A stretch of 64,000 bases of DNA from assembly GCA_951802195.1 (NCBI GenBank), contig OX637620.1, positions 744,001 through 808,000 of the forward strand, given 5' to 3'. Below are positions 45,505 to 58,035 of this stretch, piece after piece. Under the pieces are notes generated by a model. The model saw only the letters and a program-made list of their open reading frames with translations. It ran no database searches and was not told the origin of the DNA. This DNA is from Tausonia pullulans. Taxonomy: Eukaryota; Basidiomycota; Tremellomycetes; Cystofilobasidiales; Mrakiaceae. A program made the translations under genes and the position numbers. Positions within the stretch are counted from its first letter, which is position 1. Each line of letters begins with the position of its first letter.

Positions 45505-47455
45505 ATGCACCTCGCCCCAGGAGTCCGATCGCTTGCGGCCCTCCAATGGCTCCGGGGCGCGACGAAAGTCTTTTCCTCCTACGGCTTTCACCCCGGGGCG
45601 CCGGCCTTGACAGGTCGCCGGCGATTCAGCTCTCATGCGTCTGGTGGCCGGCTAGACTCTCCGTTGTACCCTCTCGATTCCCGACTCAAACCAGGAGACG
45701 AAGGTGGGAGAGCCCTATAACATCCTACCGGAGCTGGTCACAGCGCTTAGCGGCTGACTTCTCTGCTCCACTCCACCCTGTCTATCGCCGTCCCTCCTTG
45801 TCCTCATCAGTTGTCATGGCCATGTCCGGTGGCGTTGACTCGTCGGTCTCGCTTCGTCTTCTTGCTCAGCATGTCAGTGCCCCTTCTCCTTCTCCTCCCT
45901 GCTCCCACCTTTTGCTGACGGACGAGGGCGCACTTCATCCCTCCTGTGACAGGATCTCTCCCTGTCCGCGGTTTTCATGCGCAACTGGTCTCAAGAAGCG
46001 TCAGATTCTCTGCAAGGCTGCGAGTGGGAGAAGGATTGGGAGGACGTCCAGCGGGTCTGCAGGATGCTCGATGTGCCATATCGAATGGCGCGTCCCTATC
46101 TTGTGCACCCGTTTGGGTTGCTTTCTTTCTGACATGCGCTCAATCGTTCAGATCGACCTCTCTCGGGAGTACTGGCTACGGGTGTTTGAACCTGCCATCA
46201 GTGATTGGGCTGGGGGTGTCACGCCAAATCCAGACATCTCGTGCAACAGGTGAAAGGTGGAGTCTGTGCTTCAGATGGCATATTCTGGCTGAACCCTTCC
46301 TTCGCCAACAGGGAGATCAAGTTTGGCGCCCTCATGGACAAGGCCATGACAAGCCCCTCCGCATATCTTGCTACGGGTGAGTACCTCCGCTTTCTTCCCA
46401 AAGGTACCCAACAGCTTTGACTGTTGTGCTTCTACCTCCAGGTCACTACGCGCAGCTTCAGCAAACCCCCGCCGGCCGAATTCAGCTGCACTCCTCCCCA
46501 GACAAGATCAAAGACCAGTCGTACTTCCTTTCTTCGGTCTCAGAAATCCAGCTCGAAAAGGTCCTTCAGCAGCATCCTTCGCCCCGCGTCCTCCAACGGC
46601 AGACTGACCTCGCCTTTCCCCTTGTTCAGTCGCTGTTCCCGATCGGCCATCTCGAGAAAGCCACCGTCAAGGTTCTCGCTCATCAGTTCGGCCTTCCAAC
46701 AGCCTCTCGCAAAGAGTCAATGGGAATTTGCTTTATCGAGAATAAGCAGCGCGAAAGCTTCTCCGATTTTCTTTGTGAGTTGGTGGTCTCCATCTCTACT
46801 GCTTTTCGCCCACTCGTCATCTAAAAAGGCGCGTGCAAGAGTAGCCGAATACATCCCTCCCCAGCCAGGCAAGATCATCACTGAAGCGGGCGTCGTCGTC
46901 GGCGATCACCAGGGTCTATGGACGATGACGGAGGGCGAGCGGTGGCGCGTCGGCGGCTTGAAGAACCGTTGGTACGTCGCTCGAAGGGACCAAGAGCGGA
47001 ATGAGATTGTTGTCGTCGAGGGAGCGTAAGTACGGACTCCTTGTTTGTACTGTCGCACCACGCACGGCGAACTGATCGTGAGGTGCACCTTGTTAGAGAC
47101 CACCCGAGCCTTGTCGTCCAGTCCTTCACGGCGAGCGGCTGGAACTGGGTCTGGCCAGAGCACCCTCCTCCCGATGAACTCAACACAGCAGAGGGCCTCA
47201 AAGTTGAGATCAAGACGATGTCGTCCGTACCCAAGATGCCGGCGGCGATCCGGCGAGGGTGCGTCGTCGAACCAGCGACACTTTGATTATCTGCTAACAG
47301 CCTTTCTCAAACTACTCAGAGCTCGCCCTGAAGAGTATCAGGTGGAGTTTGAGGGCGAGGCGAGGCTCCCAGTCACGCCTGGGCAAGCGGTCGTTGCATG
47401 GAAGGGATCGTGGTGCCTGGGCGGCGGTGTGATCCAGCGGCGCTCGCCGGTATAA
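45505..47455 (+). CDS. Mitochondrial tRNA 2-thiouridylase (Slm3/Mtu1, MnmA family)
   Basis: Puts sulphur on U34 of mitochondrial tRNAs for Lys, Glu and Gln. Start MHLAPGVRSLAALQWLRGAT gives a mitochondrial-type leader. An intron with donor gtggga and acceptor cctcatcag joins RLKPGDE to VVMAMSGGVDSSVSLRLL, giving the PP-loop SGGVDSS in frame. Next come DLSLSAVFMRNW, WEKDWEDVQRVCRMLDVPYR, IDLSREYWLRVFEPAISDWA, GVTPNPDISCNREIKFGAL with the first catalytic Cys, YLATGHYAQLQQTPAGRIQL, KIKDQSYFLSSVSE, FPIGHLEKATVKVLAHQFGL, and SRKESMGICFIENKQRESFS with the second Cys. The end domain has YIPPQPGKIITEAGVVVGDH and a beta-barrel-like tail ending VIQRRSPV. The alternative unspliced ATG at 45444 keeps the frame but lacks a credible leader. 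Confidence 0.92.
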
Positions 47456-47668
47456 GGAGCTTCAAGGAGTTCCGCATGAGCAGTGCAAGCACATGATCTG
47501 AGATCCACATTTTCCAAGGTCTCAAGTGCATGAGAACAAGAAGACGAGAGAACGGCAAGGGTGGAGGCGTCTCGCTGCGCCTCGCGGAAGGCGCTCCCAC
47601 CGTCCCTCCTCAGTAATCGAGTTCAAGCCTCCGCCTCTCCCTTGCTCCAAACCTTGACCCTTCTCGAC

Positions 47669-49343
47669 ATGCCTTCGAGTAAGCAAGACTGAAAATATCT
47701 TATTCATCGTTCTGATCTCTGGCGTATGTCAAAGGATCATCGAAGCGCACCTCCCACCCTCCGACGACGACTTCCACCTTACCAGGCAACGGCCGGGGGC
47801 GAGCCTCGCTCCAACCTCGTCGTCGCTCGCCCATCCATCCCCACCCTCCATCTGCATCCACTACGTTCTCTGCTCCAGCCAATTCAAAGGCCAAGAGGGA
47901 GAAGATCAACAACAGGGGCAACATCGCTAGCGGTGGCGGCGGCGGCGGCGGCCCCCCGAAGATGGACGACTCCAGCGGCGGAGGTGGCGGCAGCGGGGAG
48001 CGCGACCACCTCGCGGATGATGACGCATCGTGAGTATTGCGGATTACTTGAGAGGATTTGATAGACCCGTAACGCGTTGGGTGGGGGTGCTGGGTGATAA
48101 TAGTGTCGAAGGGTCAAGGTGAAAGCGGTGATCGCTCATGCCGTCGGTCTCCGCCGCCCTTGTCTCGCAGGCAGCTCAACATCTCCGAAATCTCAAACAA
48201 TTACTACAAGAAGAGGCAGGATAAGAAGGCGAATAAGGAGGAGGCATACAAGCGGGAAATCGCTACTATCTTCGGCGAGGCCAAGAGCAAGATCGAGGTC
48301 AAGTGGGCGGGCGAGACGGAGCGAGTGTGAGTCGAGTCGCGTCTTTTTCGTCGGTCGACTGGTGGACAGAGCTGTCTCAAGCTCTCTGTCTCGGCAAATT
48401 GGTTTAGCGCGCTCCTTCCGTGGCTCAGCTGAATCTTGCTATGGCCATAGGAGCGCGAGGATCGAGGATATCATGCTGCTTCTCGAGCCCAACGATGCTC
48501 AGCGCGAACTTGGCCCTTACACTGCGCTGATAAAGGACCGAGAGGTGCGTCTCCAGTTGTCTGTCTATCTGCATCTCTCCTCTTGAGCCGACTTGGGCAC
48601 ATCCTCACACCTCTTCCGCCACAGGCTTGCCATCACCAGACAGGCAGCATCTATGGCAAGATTGTCGACCATCTCTATGATTCTGCGTTTGAGAAGTTGG
48701 AAGCTCAGATCACCGAACGTGAGTGTATGCGCGCGCTTAGTCGTCATCGCTCAAGGCGATCGAGTGGCGCTGCTTGAATTTGCTGTTCCATAGAAAACCT
48801 GCAAACTGATACTGACCATTCCTCCCCTGTCTCCATGCCCCCGGCTCATCAGTGACAGGGCGACCTGCGATCCTTGGTGGCGTGCAACATAAGACGCTCT
48901 GGGCAACCAAGAACGCGCTCGATAAGGTCTTTATGGAGCAACGGGTTCGTCCGACTCTCTTTCTCCCCTCTTCCATCCTTCATCAACCCTCTCGACGGCT
49001 TTCCCTCTTCTCAAGTCAATCCATGACGTTTGATGCTAATGTTTGGCCCCTCTCTTCTCGCACTCGGCCGACGTACGGGCTCGCTCGCTAATAGAGGATC
49101 ACCGAGCCTCAACAGCTTGTCCGTTCGTTTAGCGACCTCCTCAAGCAGGTTACGCCTCGATCGAATGCTGTAGTTGGAGGCGGAAGCGGCTCAACTTCCG
49201 TGGCCAAAGTCGTGGCAGCCGGATTGAAGTCGACGGGCAAGAGGAAGCGGTCGTCGAAGGCGAGCGAGCGAGGCGGCGGCGGCGCGGGAGCAACATCGGC
49301 TGCTGGGGGCGATGAGGCATGGAACATGATGATGTTGACGTAG
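47669..49343 (+). CDS. Unrecognised protein with helical core and basic C-terminus
   Basis: No family was recognised. A very short first exon (MPSR, donor gtaagc) joins to SSKRTSHPPTTTSTLPGNGR. The N-terminal third is disordered and contains a Gly run encoded by ggc repeats at about 47930-47952, then DDSSGGGGGSGERDHLADDD. After the intron comes a charged, helical core: QLNISEISNNYYKKRQDKKA, NKEEAYKREIATIFGEAKSK, WAGETERVSARIEDIMLLLE, PNDAQRELGPYTALIKDREA, then IYGKIVDHLYDSAFEKLEAQ, RPAILGGVQHKTLWATKNAL and LVRSFSDLLKQVTPRSN. The C-terminus is basic then Gly-rich (KSTGKRKRSSKASERGGGGA) and ends NMMMLT. Core and basic tail suggest a nuclear protein. Confidence is in the gene, not in its role. 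Confidence 0.6.
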
Positions 49344-52300
49344 TCACCTTGATGGGGAGTACGGATGCATGGAGTGGTGGCCGTTTAACATGAGGAACAA
49401 AGGAAAGCTGGACGTGGCAGGTCAAAAGGAGCGGAGCTGAGTCCGACGGGTCGCCGGAGCATTCACTTTTCATTCGGAGTATGAGCGTTTCCAGGGCTCT
49501 CACCCTCATGCTAATTTTGTGGGGGCCGTAGCAGCAACTTATGCATCACACCACAGTATTCCCTAATACCAGTCTCTTGGGTTCACTGACCTCTCAAAGG
49601 GACTACTGACTGCGGCCCAGGTCTCAGCTCCTCGCTCCCCGCAATGTTCAGAAAACAACAACCAACAACCCCACATTACACCGTGACAACATGAACTCCT
49701 TCTCCTTGCGCGCGCGCATCTCCGTCGATTGATCGGCCCCTGTGTACTGATGACGACGCATCAATTAGATGGGATCAACGTCACTGTTATCAGCCGCCGT
49801 CTCGGCCCTGCGCCATTACTTCCAATCTCAATGACCAGGTGCGAGCGCCGGAGTTATACGTACAGATGGGGAGCTAGATGATGAGTTGTCCGTAGCAATA
49901 TCCCCTCTTCGCCCTTCCAGCTAGCTCAGAAAACAGTTGGGGTTTTGATGGCCTACGAACTCCAATCCATACAAGTCCCTACCCTCCTTAGTTTGATCTC
50001 AGTCTCCGGAACCCAAACGTCTTTGTCGAATCATCGCCCATCTTTATTAGCCCCTGTGTGCGTGCCTCGCACTATGCATGCTGCCAGGCGTGCCTGGCGG
50101 TCTAGCGTCGGTCGAGTTACGCACCTGAGACACACCCATATCGACGCACGGCATGCGCCGAAGCCTTGAATCGACCGCTGCTCATAATCCACTAAACAAA
50201 GACAGACTGAGGATGGAATCGAACCGATCAACGAAGCAGATCGAGAGAAGTGAAACTCCTCCGTATCCCCGCTGACTCGATACCCCCGTGAACTAAGAAA
50301 AAAGGATATTTTATGCTCTTGATCGTAGATGAGGCTCTGTCGTCGTACTGTCGGCGCCGCCTCGGGCCCTTGTCCGTACATTTAGATGCGTGCATGTCGA
50401 TCGACCTGGCCGCGGCCCCCTGCTGCTAAAGAGGAGCAGGCACGGAAGTATGCGCTCTCTCACGCACACGCAAGCCCTTATGCATCGGCACCAAACACGG
50501 GTCATGCTGGCTGGCCGATTGCGAGCGAGCGTGCGTGTGCTTTCATGCCTCCCTTCTCATGGAATTTGATGGCGAGCTGGAAAATGACCGACGGGTCTGA
50601 GAGCCTGCATTTTACCTCTTACCTTTACTTCCTTGTGCTGTGTCTGCTCGCGTGTAACATGGCGGTGTCGAAGGCGACAGGAGAGGAAGGCGGAGGAGCA
50701 ACAGGCGAGGAGGCGAGCGAAAGCCGTCGGCGTTTGCTTTCTTTTCTCATGAGCGACGCACCGACGCGGCGGATCTCTCAGCGCGTGTGCGCATGTGTGC
50801 GCGCGCCCGCCAGACACCATACAGATGACTGAGGAGCCGACCAACAACACCTTACTGCCAGGGACTTTGGCCGCCCCCCCTGGCGAAAATGAGCCTCGGA
50901 AATTCTGTCCAACGAGTCCTGAGCGGCTTCTTCTCCTGGGGCGCCGAGCTCGCCGTCTTCACGGCTCTCCCATTTCCTCAGGGCGTGGGTGAGAGCACAA
51001 GCAAGTCGGTTGGTCGCTGGCTGGCCTGGGGCCGAGGGGGAGAGCTGCGTGATGACAACTAGGGGCGTTCGGGATATGGCAGCATGATGAAGAATAGGAG
51101 CTATGTGTGCTAGACCGGAGAAAGGGAACAAAATGCAAGGAGGTCTACGTCGTGACGGTGTGGTGAAGAGGAGGCCTGGGTCAAACGTCATCGCCGTCGA
51201 TGGCTTGCGTGGCGGCTGGCCTCGCCCTCTCCTCGGCTCGCCCCGCGGCCGTGTGGACGTGAATGATGGAATTCGTGGGTCGGTCGCGGTTAAGCGGGGC
51301 AAAGGAGGGCAAAGGGGCCGGCCGCTTTCACGCCCCCTTCCCCGCGCTTGCCCAGCCTCCCTCACGCGCTCGCTTGAACGCGCGCGCTTGCTTTGACTTT
51401 CCTCCGTCCGCCCAGGCAGCTCGCCCCGCCCGCCCGCCTGCTCTCCAACGTCTCGCTGCCCTGCGTCTCACACTCGACCTCCCGCACACTCGAAGCTCGT
51501 CCTCCATCCGGCCGCCCTCGCCGCCCGCCGCAGACAGGTTAGTACTGCTCTTCCTCGTCCCGCTGGCCCCGATGCCACGTCGGACAAAGGAGCCCAAGCA
51601 TGGACGAAAGGAGCAGGGAGGACTGACGACACCCTCTCCCTTGTCTCCGCACCGACCTGCATCTTGCCCTCCTCCCCCTCCCTCCTCGCTCCCTTCACCC
51701 TGGCTCGCTCCGCCCTTCGCGTTCTCTCTTCCAACCTTCGCCTTCGCTTCGTCTCAGCCTCGTAGCAGCAGCCTGCCTCCGACGACCAGACCTCCCTCGT
51801 CGCCCAGTACCTCTCTCGCGCTCGCTCGCCCGCCCTCCTCGACCCTCCTCTCGCTCGCCCGGTCTCCCGAGACCTCGTCTTGCCTGACCTCGTCTCCCTT
51901 GCCCTCGTCCACGACGCCCCGCCCGCTGCCCCCTTCCATTCTGTCCGTGGCGCTGCTGCTGCTGCACCGCAAGTCTGCTGCATCTCTCGTGGGTCGCCCG
52001 ATCTCTCTCTCCTCTCTCTACCCACTCCTCCTTCACTCGTTGGTCTCGAGAGTTGCGATCCTGCCAACCTCCCCGCTGGCCCCACTCCATCCAACCCGCC
52101 CGCGCCCCTTGCCTACTCCCATCCGACGCTACCTCGGGCATTCGCTCGCCTCCTCGATCCTCACTTCACACAACCGACCGACCAATACTCAACGTTTGCT
52201 AACGGGCTCCGTCTTTCGTCTCACCTCCATTCGCTCTCTCTCTCACACGCTCCTTTCAGGCCACCATCTCTCTTAAGCTCGGAAACCGCTCAACACAGTC

Positions 52301-52436
52301 ACTTTCTGCCCGCACATCCGACGTAGCCGCGACCTCCTTACCGCATCATCGTCTCATACCCTCCAACGGACCAGCCAACAAATAGCCAATTTACCTTCAT
52401 CCTCCCCTCCCCTTGCTCCCGTTGTCGCCACGCACG
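49344..52436. other. Long spacer upstream of cdc25
   Basis: Just over 3 kb with no supported gene. The right 1 kb (about 51400-52436) is strongly C/T-rich and is probably cdc25 leader and promoter. It contains several ATGs, so the leader could hold short upstream frames. The left part has mixed composition, and no RNA gene was recognised there. Confidence 0.4.
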
Positions 52437-55400
52437 ATGACCGAAGTCTGCACCTACTCTTCCTCGTCGCCCTCACAGCCGGACGCATTTGCGTCTTCGG
52501 CATTCTTCTACAGCCATCAGGGTCCGCCGTCATCGCCCTTCACGCCAGGCGACGAGGATCTTGACGTCGATGCCTCGTTCGCCTCGTCCATATCCATCAC
52601 CTCCAACGCCGACAACGCCGGATCTCGGTACCACTCGTCGCCGTCAACGTCAGGGGGGACGACGACCGGCGCCGGTTCTGCCACCGCGGGTTCGGCCTCA
52701 GTGCACTACCTCCCCTCTCCTTCACCAGCCCACACCCATCGTCGAGGGCTCGACCAGTCCTTTGTGTTCCCCTCGGTCCCCAAGCCTGACCAGCTTGACT
52801 CATCCTCGCTCGGCCGCAGTAGCGGTGGCCCGCTCTTCAAGAAGCCCTCGCCGCGACTCGCTGAAGGCGGCGCCTTCTCTTCCCGACCGTCTCCGCTTTT
52901 CCCCTCCTCCTCAGCTTCTGCGTTCATCTCCGGATCTTCCTCATCTTCCTCATCCTCCGCTGCTTCCTCTTCCTCTCACACTGGCTTTGGTCGCGCTCGT
53001 TCTGAAACGAATCCCGGTCGTCGACCGTTGGCTCTTCCTAGCCAGGGCGGTCGGCGCGCGTTTGGAACGGAGCTCTCAGCCAACACGGACTCGCCCATCT
53101 CTGCCTCCAGGGGCGGCGGATCCGTCCATGGTCCGAGCACGGCGAAGAAACTCGGAAGCACTATGTGCTCTCTTCCACTTCCGAAGGCCTCGTCTCTGTC
53201 GGTGGAATCGCCCTCGGCGAAGGCAGCGATAGGCGGAGCTGGAGCTGGCAGCACGAAGTCCCGACCCACGTTCCCAGCTCAGTGGAAGGCTGTCAACATG
53301 GGGGGTGGCTTTGGTGCCGATCTCCGTCGGGGAGGCAAGTTTTTCACAGCCATCAACAACCGCGATTCTGCATCCGAGCACGTGAGTCCGCGCCTACGCG
53401 CCTCTTTGCGCAGCAACAGCATGCTGATGTTGGTCGACCATCCTCCCCTCCCTCACTTCAGAATGACTCGCCATCTCCTCTTAATCCCTTCCACGAGACG
53501 CCCTCCCGCCGGCGACGTTCCATTGCCGCCGACTCGCCCCTCGCCCGGCGATTCGACGACATGGATGTCGATGGCGACGATGATGATGCCGCCTCGGGTT
53601 CCGCTCTCCTCTCCATGCCCCCCTCTCCCGCCTTTTCCACCGGCAGCGACCTCGCCGACTTCTTCCACGGCTCGCCCTCGACGGCCCCGGCGACCAAGAC
53701 GCTTTTTGGCGACCTCACCCGCTCTAACGCTAGCTCTCCTCCGTCATCTCCCTCGTCGGACCGCCCCCCCTCTCTCAACTTTGGCACTTCATCTTCCACC
53801 TCTTCCCGCCCGAAGAGCTCCTCAGGCTCCGGTAATCTTTTCACCTCTCGCGCCTTTGAGCGCACTGCCACCGCCTGCGGCCCCCCTCTCTCTTCTGCCG
53901 GTCCGCGCGCGGCGACCCTTACCTCCGCGTCGTCGTCGTCTTCCTCCTCCCGCAGACAGCACCCCTACCCGAAACGGCCCCTTCTCTCAGCTATGCAGAA
54001 CCCTGCGACGTTGATTGATGACGCCCCCCCACAGCAGTCGGCCTACCCGATCATGTCATCTGCCTCTCCGTCTGCTAGCGCTGGCCCGCTCGTGTCGACG
54101 ACGACGTTCCCGCGAAGCCAGATGTCGATGCGTCGAGCCTATTCCGTTTCTACGGATGCGGCACACTTTGTCGCAGGCATCGCTGGTTCCCCGATCCCTC
54201 GCCACCACGAGACCCGTCGCTCGGCCGACGAGTCGTGTGGTGAGAGCCCCTGCCGCGACTCCCCCGCCGCTGTCGCTCAGAGGGACTACGCACGCAGGCA
54301 CAACGCTCGGCTCGTCCGTCTCGCTGATGGCTCGCCGGCCTTCCGGCCTGCGCATGAGGGTGGCGGCGATGATGGCGGCGACGAGGACATGATGATGCGT
54401 TCGCCTGAACGCAAGGTGCCGGCGCCGATGCTTGGATGCGTCGGTTCGCCATCGACGTACATGCCTCTTGGAGGTTTTGGTGACAGCGAGGCGGCGGGCA
54501 AGATCCTCCCTTGCAAGAGCGTCAAGGATGATGGTCTGATGCGCATCAGTGCCGCAACTGTGAGTCTAAAGTGGTGGCCCGATCCTGAAAATCCGTTCTG
54601 ACTGTTTCCTCGTTGCTAGCTTCGTGACCTCATCAACGGTCGATATGCCTCGCGGGTCAGGGCGTATCACATTGTCGACTGCCGGTTCGAGTATGAGTAC
54701 GCTGGGGGCCACATCCAAGGCGCCGTCAACCTCCGGAACGAAGGTGAGGTTGCCGAGTTCCTCCTCACCACCGGCAAAGGGATCCACGAGGACGGCTCCA
54801 GTCCCCCTTTGCCGAGCACGAGCGGTCGGGTGGACGCCGACGGCGAGATGGCCAAGACCATCATCATTTTTCACTGCGAGTTCTCCAAGAAGCGTGGGCC
54901 CGAGACGGCCAAGGAGCTTCGCAAGGCCGACCGGGCGACCAACACGAGGTCTTACCCCGCCCTCCACTACCCGGAGGTTTACATTCTCGAGGGTGGCTAC
55001 TGCGAATTCTTCAAGAAACAGCCTGTGAGCGCTCTATACCCTCGTCATTGTATTCTCCTTCTCTTGTTGACCCCTATCTCAGGACTCGTGCTGCCCTCGA
55101 GCTTACGTCCCCATGGATGATCCGGCACACAACGTTAAACGCTCATCCCACATCCACGAGTTCCGGACCCGCAAGTTCGCCCGCGCCCAGTCTTGGCAAG
55201 GCGAAGTTGGTGGCATGTTCGATGGCCCCTCTTCGCAAGCGACAACGGTGCCTGCTCGACCCCGCTCGTCGGGTATCCCACCTTCGCTGGCGTTCGCGGC
55301 TGGCTCAATCGCAAGGGACAAGCGCCGCCCGGCGATTGCGGAGGAGGAGGAGCACGACAGCTCGTTTTCCTCCTCCGTCGGAGACAGCCCGATCCAGCTC

Positions 55401-55541
55401 GTTGGCGGACCCTCAGCTGGCTCCAGGAGAGAGCCGTTCAAGCCCGTCCAACCTCTTCTTCTTCGACCGAGGGCGGCGCTTGACCGAGCGGCGAGCTCGC
55501 CATTCCTTCCTCTCGGTGGTGGCCCGGCGGCTCCCGCTTGA
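52437..55541 (+). CDS. cdc25: Cdc25-type dual-specificity phosphatase (mitotic inducer)
   Basis: Removes the inhibitory phosphate on Tyr15 of Cdk1 to start mitosis. Start MTEVCTYSSSSPSQPDAFAS. The first two thirds are disordered, rich in Ser-Pro sites (SPSPAHT, KPSPRL, DSPSPLNPF, SSPPSSPSS), as expected for a phosphorylated regulatory arm. The rhodanese-type catalytic domain follows: ISAATLRDLINGRYASRVRA, YHIVDCRFEYEYAGGHIQGA, VNLRNEG, then IIIFHCEFSKKRGPETAKEL with the active-site loop HCEFSKKR (HCx5R), LHYPEVYILEGGYCEFFKKQ and YVPMDDPAH. A tail with FRTRKFARAQSWQ ends GGGPAAPA. Three introns at least. The long Ser-rich stretch and large upstream region point to heavy regulation. Confidence 0.93.
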
Positions 55542-55991
55542 TTTCATCCTCATTTTCCCCTTTGCATTTCTTCCCCATTCTCTGTCTCCTTCATAATTTC
55601 TACAGCAGTCTCTTTCTCCTTCCATCTTCCCCACGAACTAACACTTCTACCCCCCCCCCCCCCCCCCCCCCGACCTCTCACGCAATTCTTCGTCTTCCCT
55701 CGATCTCGGTTTCCTGCACAATTTCTCCTTTCTCTTCACCTCCCTTTGAATGCCCGTTACGATCGATCCTTCATACCACCCAACTCTTTTTCTCAAGCCC
55801 TTTCTCCGATTTTCTCACACCACAACGCCCCACACCTTCCTTAGGCACGAACGACTCGTCTTCTCGTTTTCCCCAGCTCTCTTTCTCTCTCTGCCCCCGT
55901 GCTCCGTTGTCGCGTTATGTGGATCATGCTCGTTGACTCGGACATCCCTATATGACGACCAAGGAAGGAGCATGTGCCCATCTATATCTGA
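55542..55991. other. Spacer between convergent stops (cdc25 / aim25)
   Basis: 450 bases of strongly C/T-rich sequence on the plus strand with a run of 22 C at 55650-55671. No gene seen. Confidence 0.4.
55650..55671 (+). repeat. Run of 22 C
   Basis: Homopolymer tract in the 3' region of cdc25, within a longer pyrimidine-rich block. Confidence 0.8.
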
Positions 55992-58035
55992 TCACCACCC
56001 TGATCCACCTCCCTCCCCTCCTCCTTCACCACCATCTTCCCCGCCCCACATCCCACCCTCCTCTTCGCTCCAGACCTCCTCATCCCCTCTCGGAGAAGCA
56101 CCCCAAGGATCCTCCAAGAGCTCCTCCGTCCCCTGCCCACCCGCCAAGTCCTCGCCCCACCATTCCCTCTCCCCCGTTTCCCGCCCGGGCTGCTGCTGCT
56201 GAGGCTCCCGCATCCCCGAGGGGAGCTCAGCGCCCTCCATCGCCTCCTCCTCTGGCGCCAGCCCTCCACCCGGTCCTTCCACACCTCGACCAGGGAACTC
56301 AGCGGGTGGAGCTCCCCCGACTGCCTCACCAGCGCCGAACCCACCGACCCCGAACACCGGGAACGGAAAGAAGCCTCCTCCCCCCATGATCCCTCCATGA
56401 TGCCCATGGTTCGAGCTCAGCTGAGAGAAATAGTCGAAATCGATCGAGACGGCCGTCGCGAGGGCGACGGCTCGTTCATCGAGTGTCAGGCCACGAGGGG
56501 AGGCGGTCGTTGGTGGGGAGGGGATGACGGCTGTTGAGGGGGATTGGGCGGAGGAGGAAGGGGAAAGGGGAGAGGCGAGTTCTTGAGCGACTGCGTCGAA
56601 GCGGATGACTGCGAACGGATGGAGAGGGTGAGTGAGGAGTATCTCAAGGAAGGAGGCTGGGTCGAAAGTTCCAACCATAGGTTCCAGTATCCGTGAACAC
56701 CTACACTCTCAAAGACCAAAGCGTCAGCTTCACCACAAACTTCCCTCTCAGGCGACAGAACTCACCTCCCTCGCCAATCCAACCCAGTTCCGATCGACAC
56801 TCGCCCTCGCCCTCCCTTCCCCATCCCTCAACCAGAACCCCCACGCCCACAGCCCTTCGTCGATCGCGGCGAACTGCTCAAAGACACCAGGGGAACGGGC
56901 GAGGAAGAGGTCGTACTTCCGGCGCCAGGGATGCCAGACTCTGGAGAGGGGTTGGGTGAGTGAGACGGAGAGCGAGCGCGAGAGGTTTGAGGGAAAGACA
57001 AGACACACTGCTGGGCTTCGCCTACGAGAGGAGCATCATCTTCCGGACCAGAGTGGACGAAGATTTTGGAGTTGATGAGCTGGAAGGGTCTCCGGACCTG
57101 TAATGCCATCGTCAGCAAGTGCTTCCCACTACTCGCGTGGCATTCCGGCCTTTGGCTCGCTCACCCAGAGGATTGGCCTGCCGGACGCATCGAGGACGAC
57201 CGCCTTGAAGGGCCGATGGGTCCGGAGGGCCTGTCGCTTGACGGAGCCGAGAATGCCTTGCTCTTCTTCAGCGATGCTGGAGGATTGGGGCTATGTCAGT
57301 CTGACAGTTGGACTTCGAGTCTCGGAATAGGCTCACAATCCGATGGGCTGACCGGCTGCATCGCAGATGGCGTCTGCGATACAGACAGCCCGAACAGGTG
57401 CGGATCGATCGTCATCAAAGGAGCAAAACGAGAGTCAGTACTCTCCCTTCCTCTTCCCTCCCTCCTTGCTCCTTCTAGCAAGATCGTTCACATTTGTTAC
57501 CGACTTCGAATCCCGCCAGGATGTTAAGCATCTCAATCTGCCTTGTCACAACGATCGCCGGCTGCTCGAGCAGGACGCGGGCAGCATGTGTTGGAGCCAG
57601 GACCCCGCCGTTAGGGTCCTCAGGCATCTCGACTTTGACATCCTGGGCCGAGGGCGCGCCAGCAGCGGGCTCGATGATGGGGCGGCTGCTGCCGTTCAGG
57701 TCGGCGTGGCTGTATACGCCTGGTTCCTCGGCGGCAGCCGCCGGCGGGCCCGGTGGCCGCTGGGGGATGCGGAGGTAGGCCGATGGCGACCCGTGCCGGA
57801 GCTGCGACTTGCGTGGGCCAAGCGAGCGAGATGCGGGTGGTCGTCGGGCGACGGGAGCGGTATGGGAGAGCGAGCGGATGAGGCCGAGATCGGAGGACGA
57901 AGGGGGGTACAGAGGCGGCGTCGCCAGTGGGCTTTTGGTGCTGGCCGTCCGCGGGCAGTCGAGCGGGGGGCGACGACCTGCAAGAGCCCTGGAACGAAGA
58001 GCCGGTGGTGTGCGCCCGAGGACCGAGGAGAGCAT
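55992..58035 (-). CDS. Mitochondrial phospholipid scramblase family protein (Aim25-like)
   Basis: Member of the scramblase superfamily; yeast Aim25 is mitochondrial. The start MLSSVLGRTPPALRSRALAG has the basic, Ser/Leu/Ala make-up of an import leader. First exon ends VVTRQIEMLNILAGFE, the usual entry to the beta-barrel. Then AICDAAGQPIG, VKRQALRTHRPFKAVVLDAS, GRPILWVRRPFQLINSKIFV, VWHPWRRKYDLFLARSPGVF, EQFAAIDEGLWAWGFWLRDG, RASVDRNWVGLAREVFTDTG and YGWNFRP..LLTHPLHPFAVIRFDAVA. The C-terminus is long: LTLDERAVALATAVSIDFDY, then a Gly/Glu-rich stretch with several Gly runs, ending GGGSGW. The tail after about residue 450 has no visible fold and may be read through a pyrimidine-rich region. The exon join at GFE is inferred. 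Confidence 0.82.

Noticed and set aside
45444-45843. Unspliced alternative start of slm3 at 45444
   Set aside because: Frame stays open, but the spliced start at 45505 gives a better import leader and LKPGDEVVMAMSGG at the PP-loop.
50210-50232. Box-B-like ggttcgattcc on the minus strand
   Set aside because: The flanking bases do not form a T stem and no tRNA halves lie nearby.
50778-51365. Minus-strand frame of 195 codons
   Set aside because: No recognisable domain or splice structure; skewed composition explains the open frame.
51263-52276. Plus-strand frame of 337 codons upstream of cdc25
   Set aside because: Ser/Pro/Leu-rich product of a pyrimidine-rich leader, no domain, and other frames there are open too.
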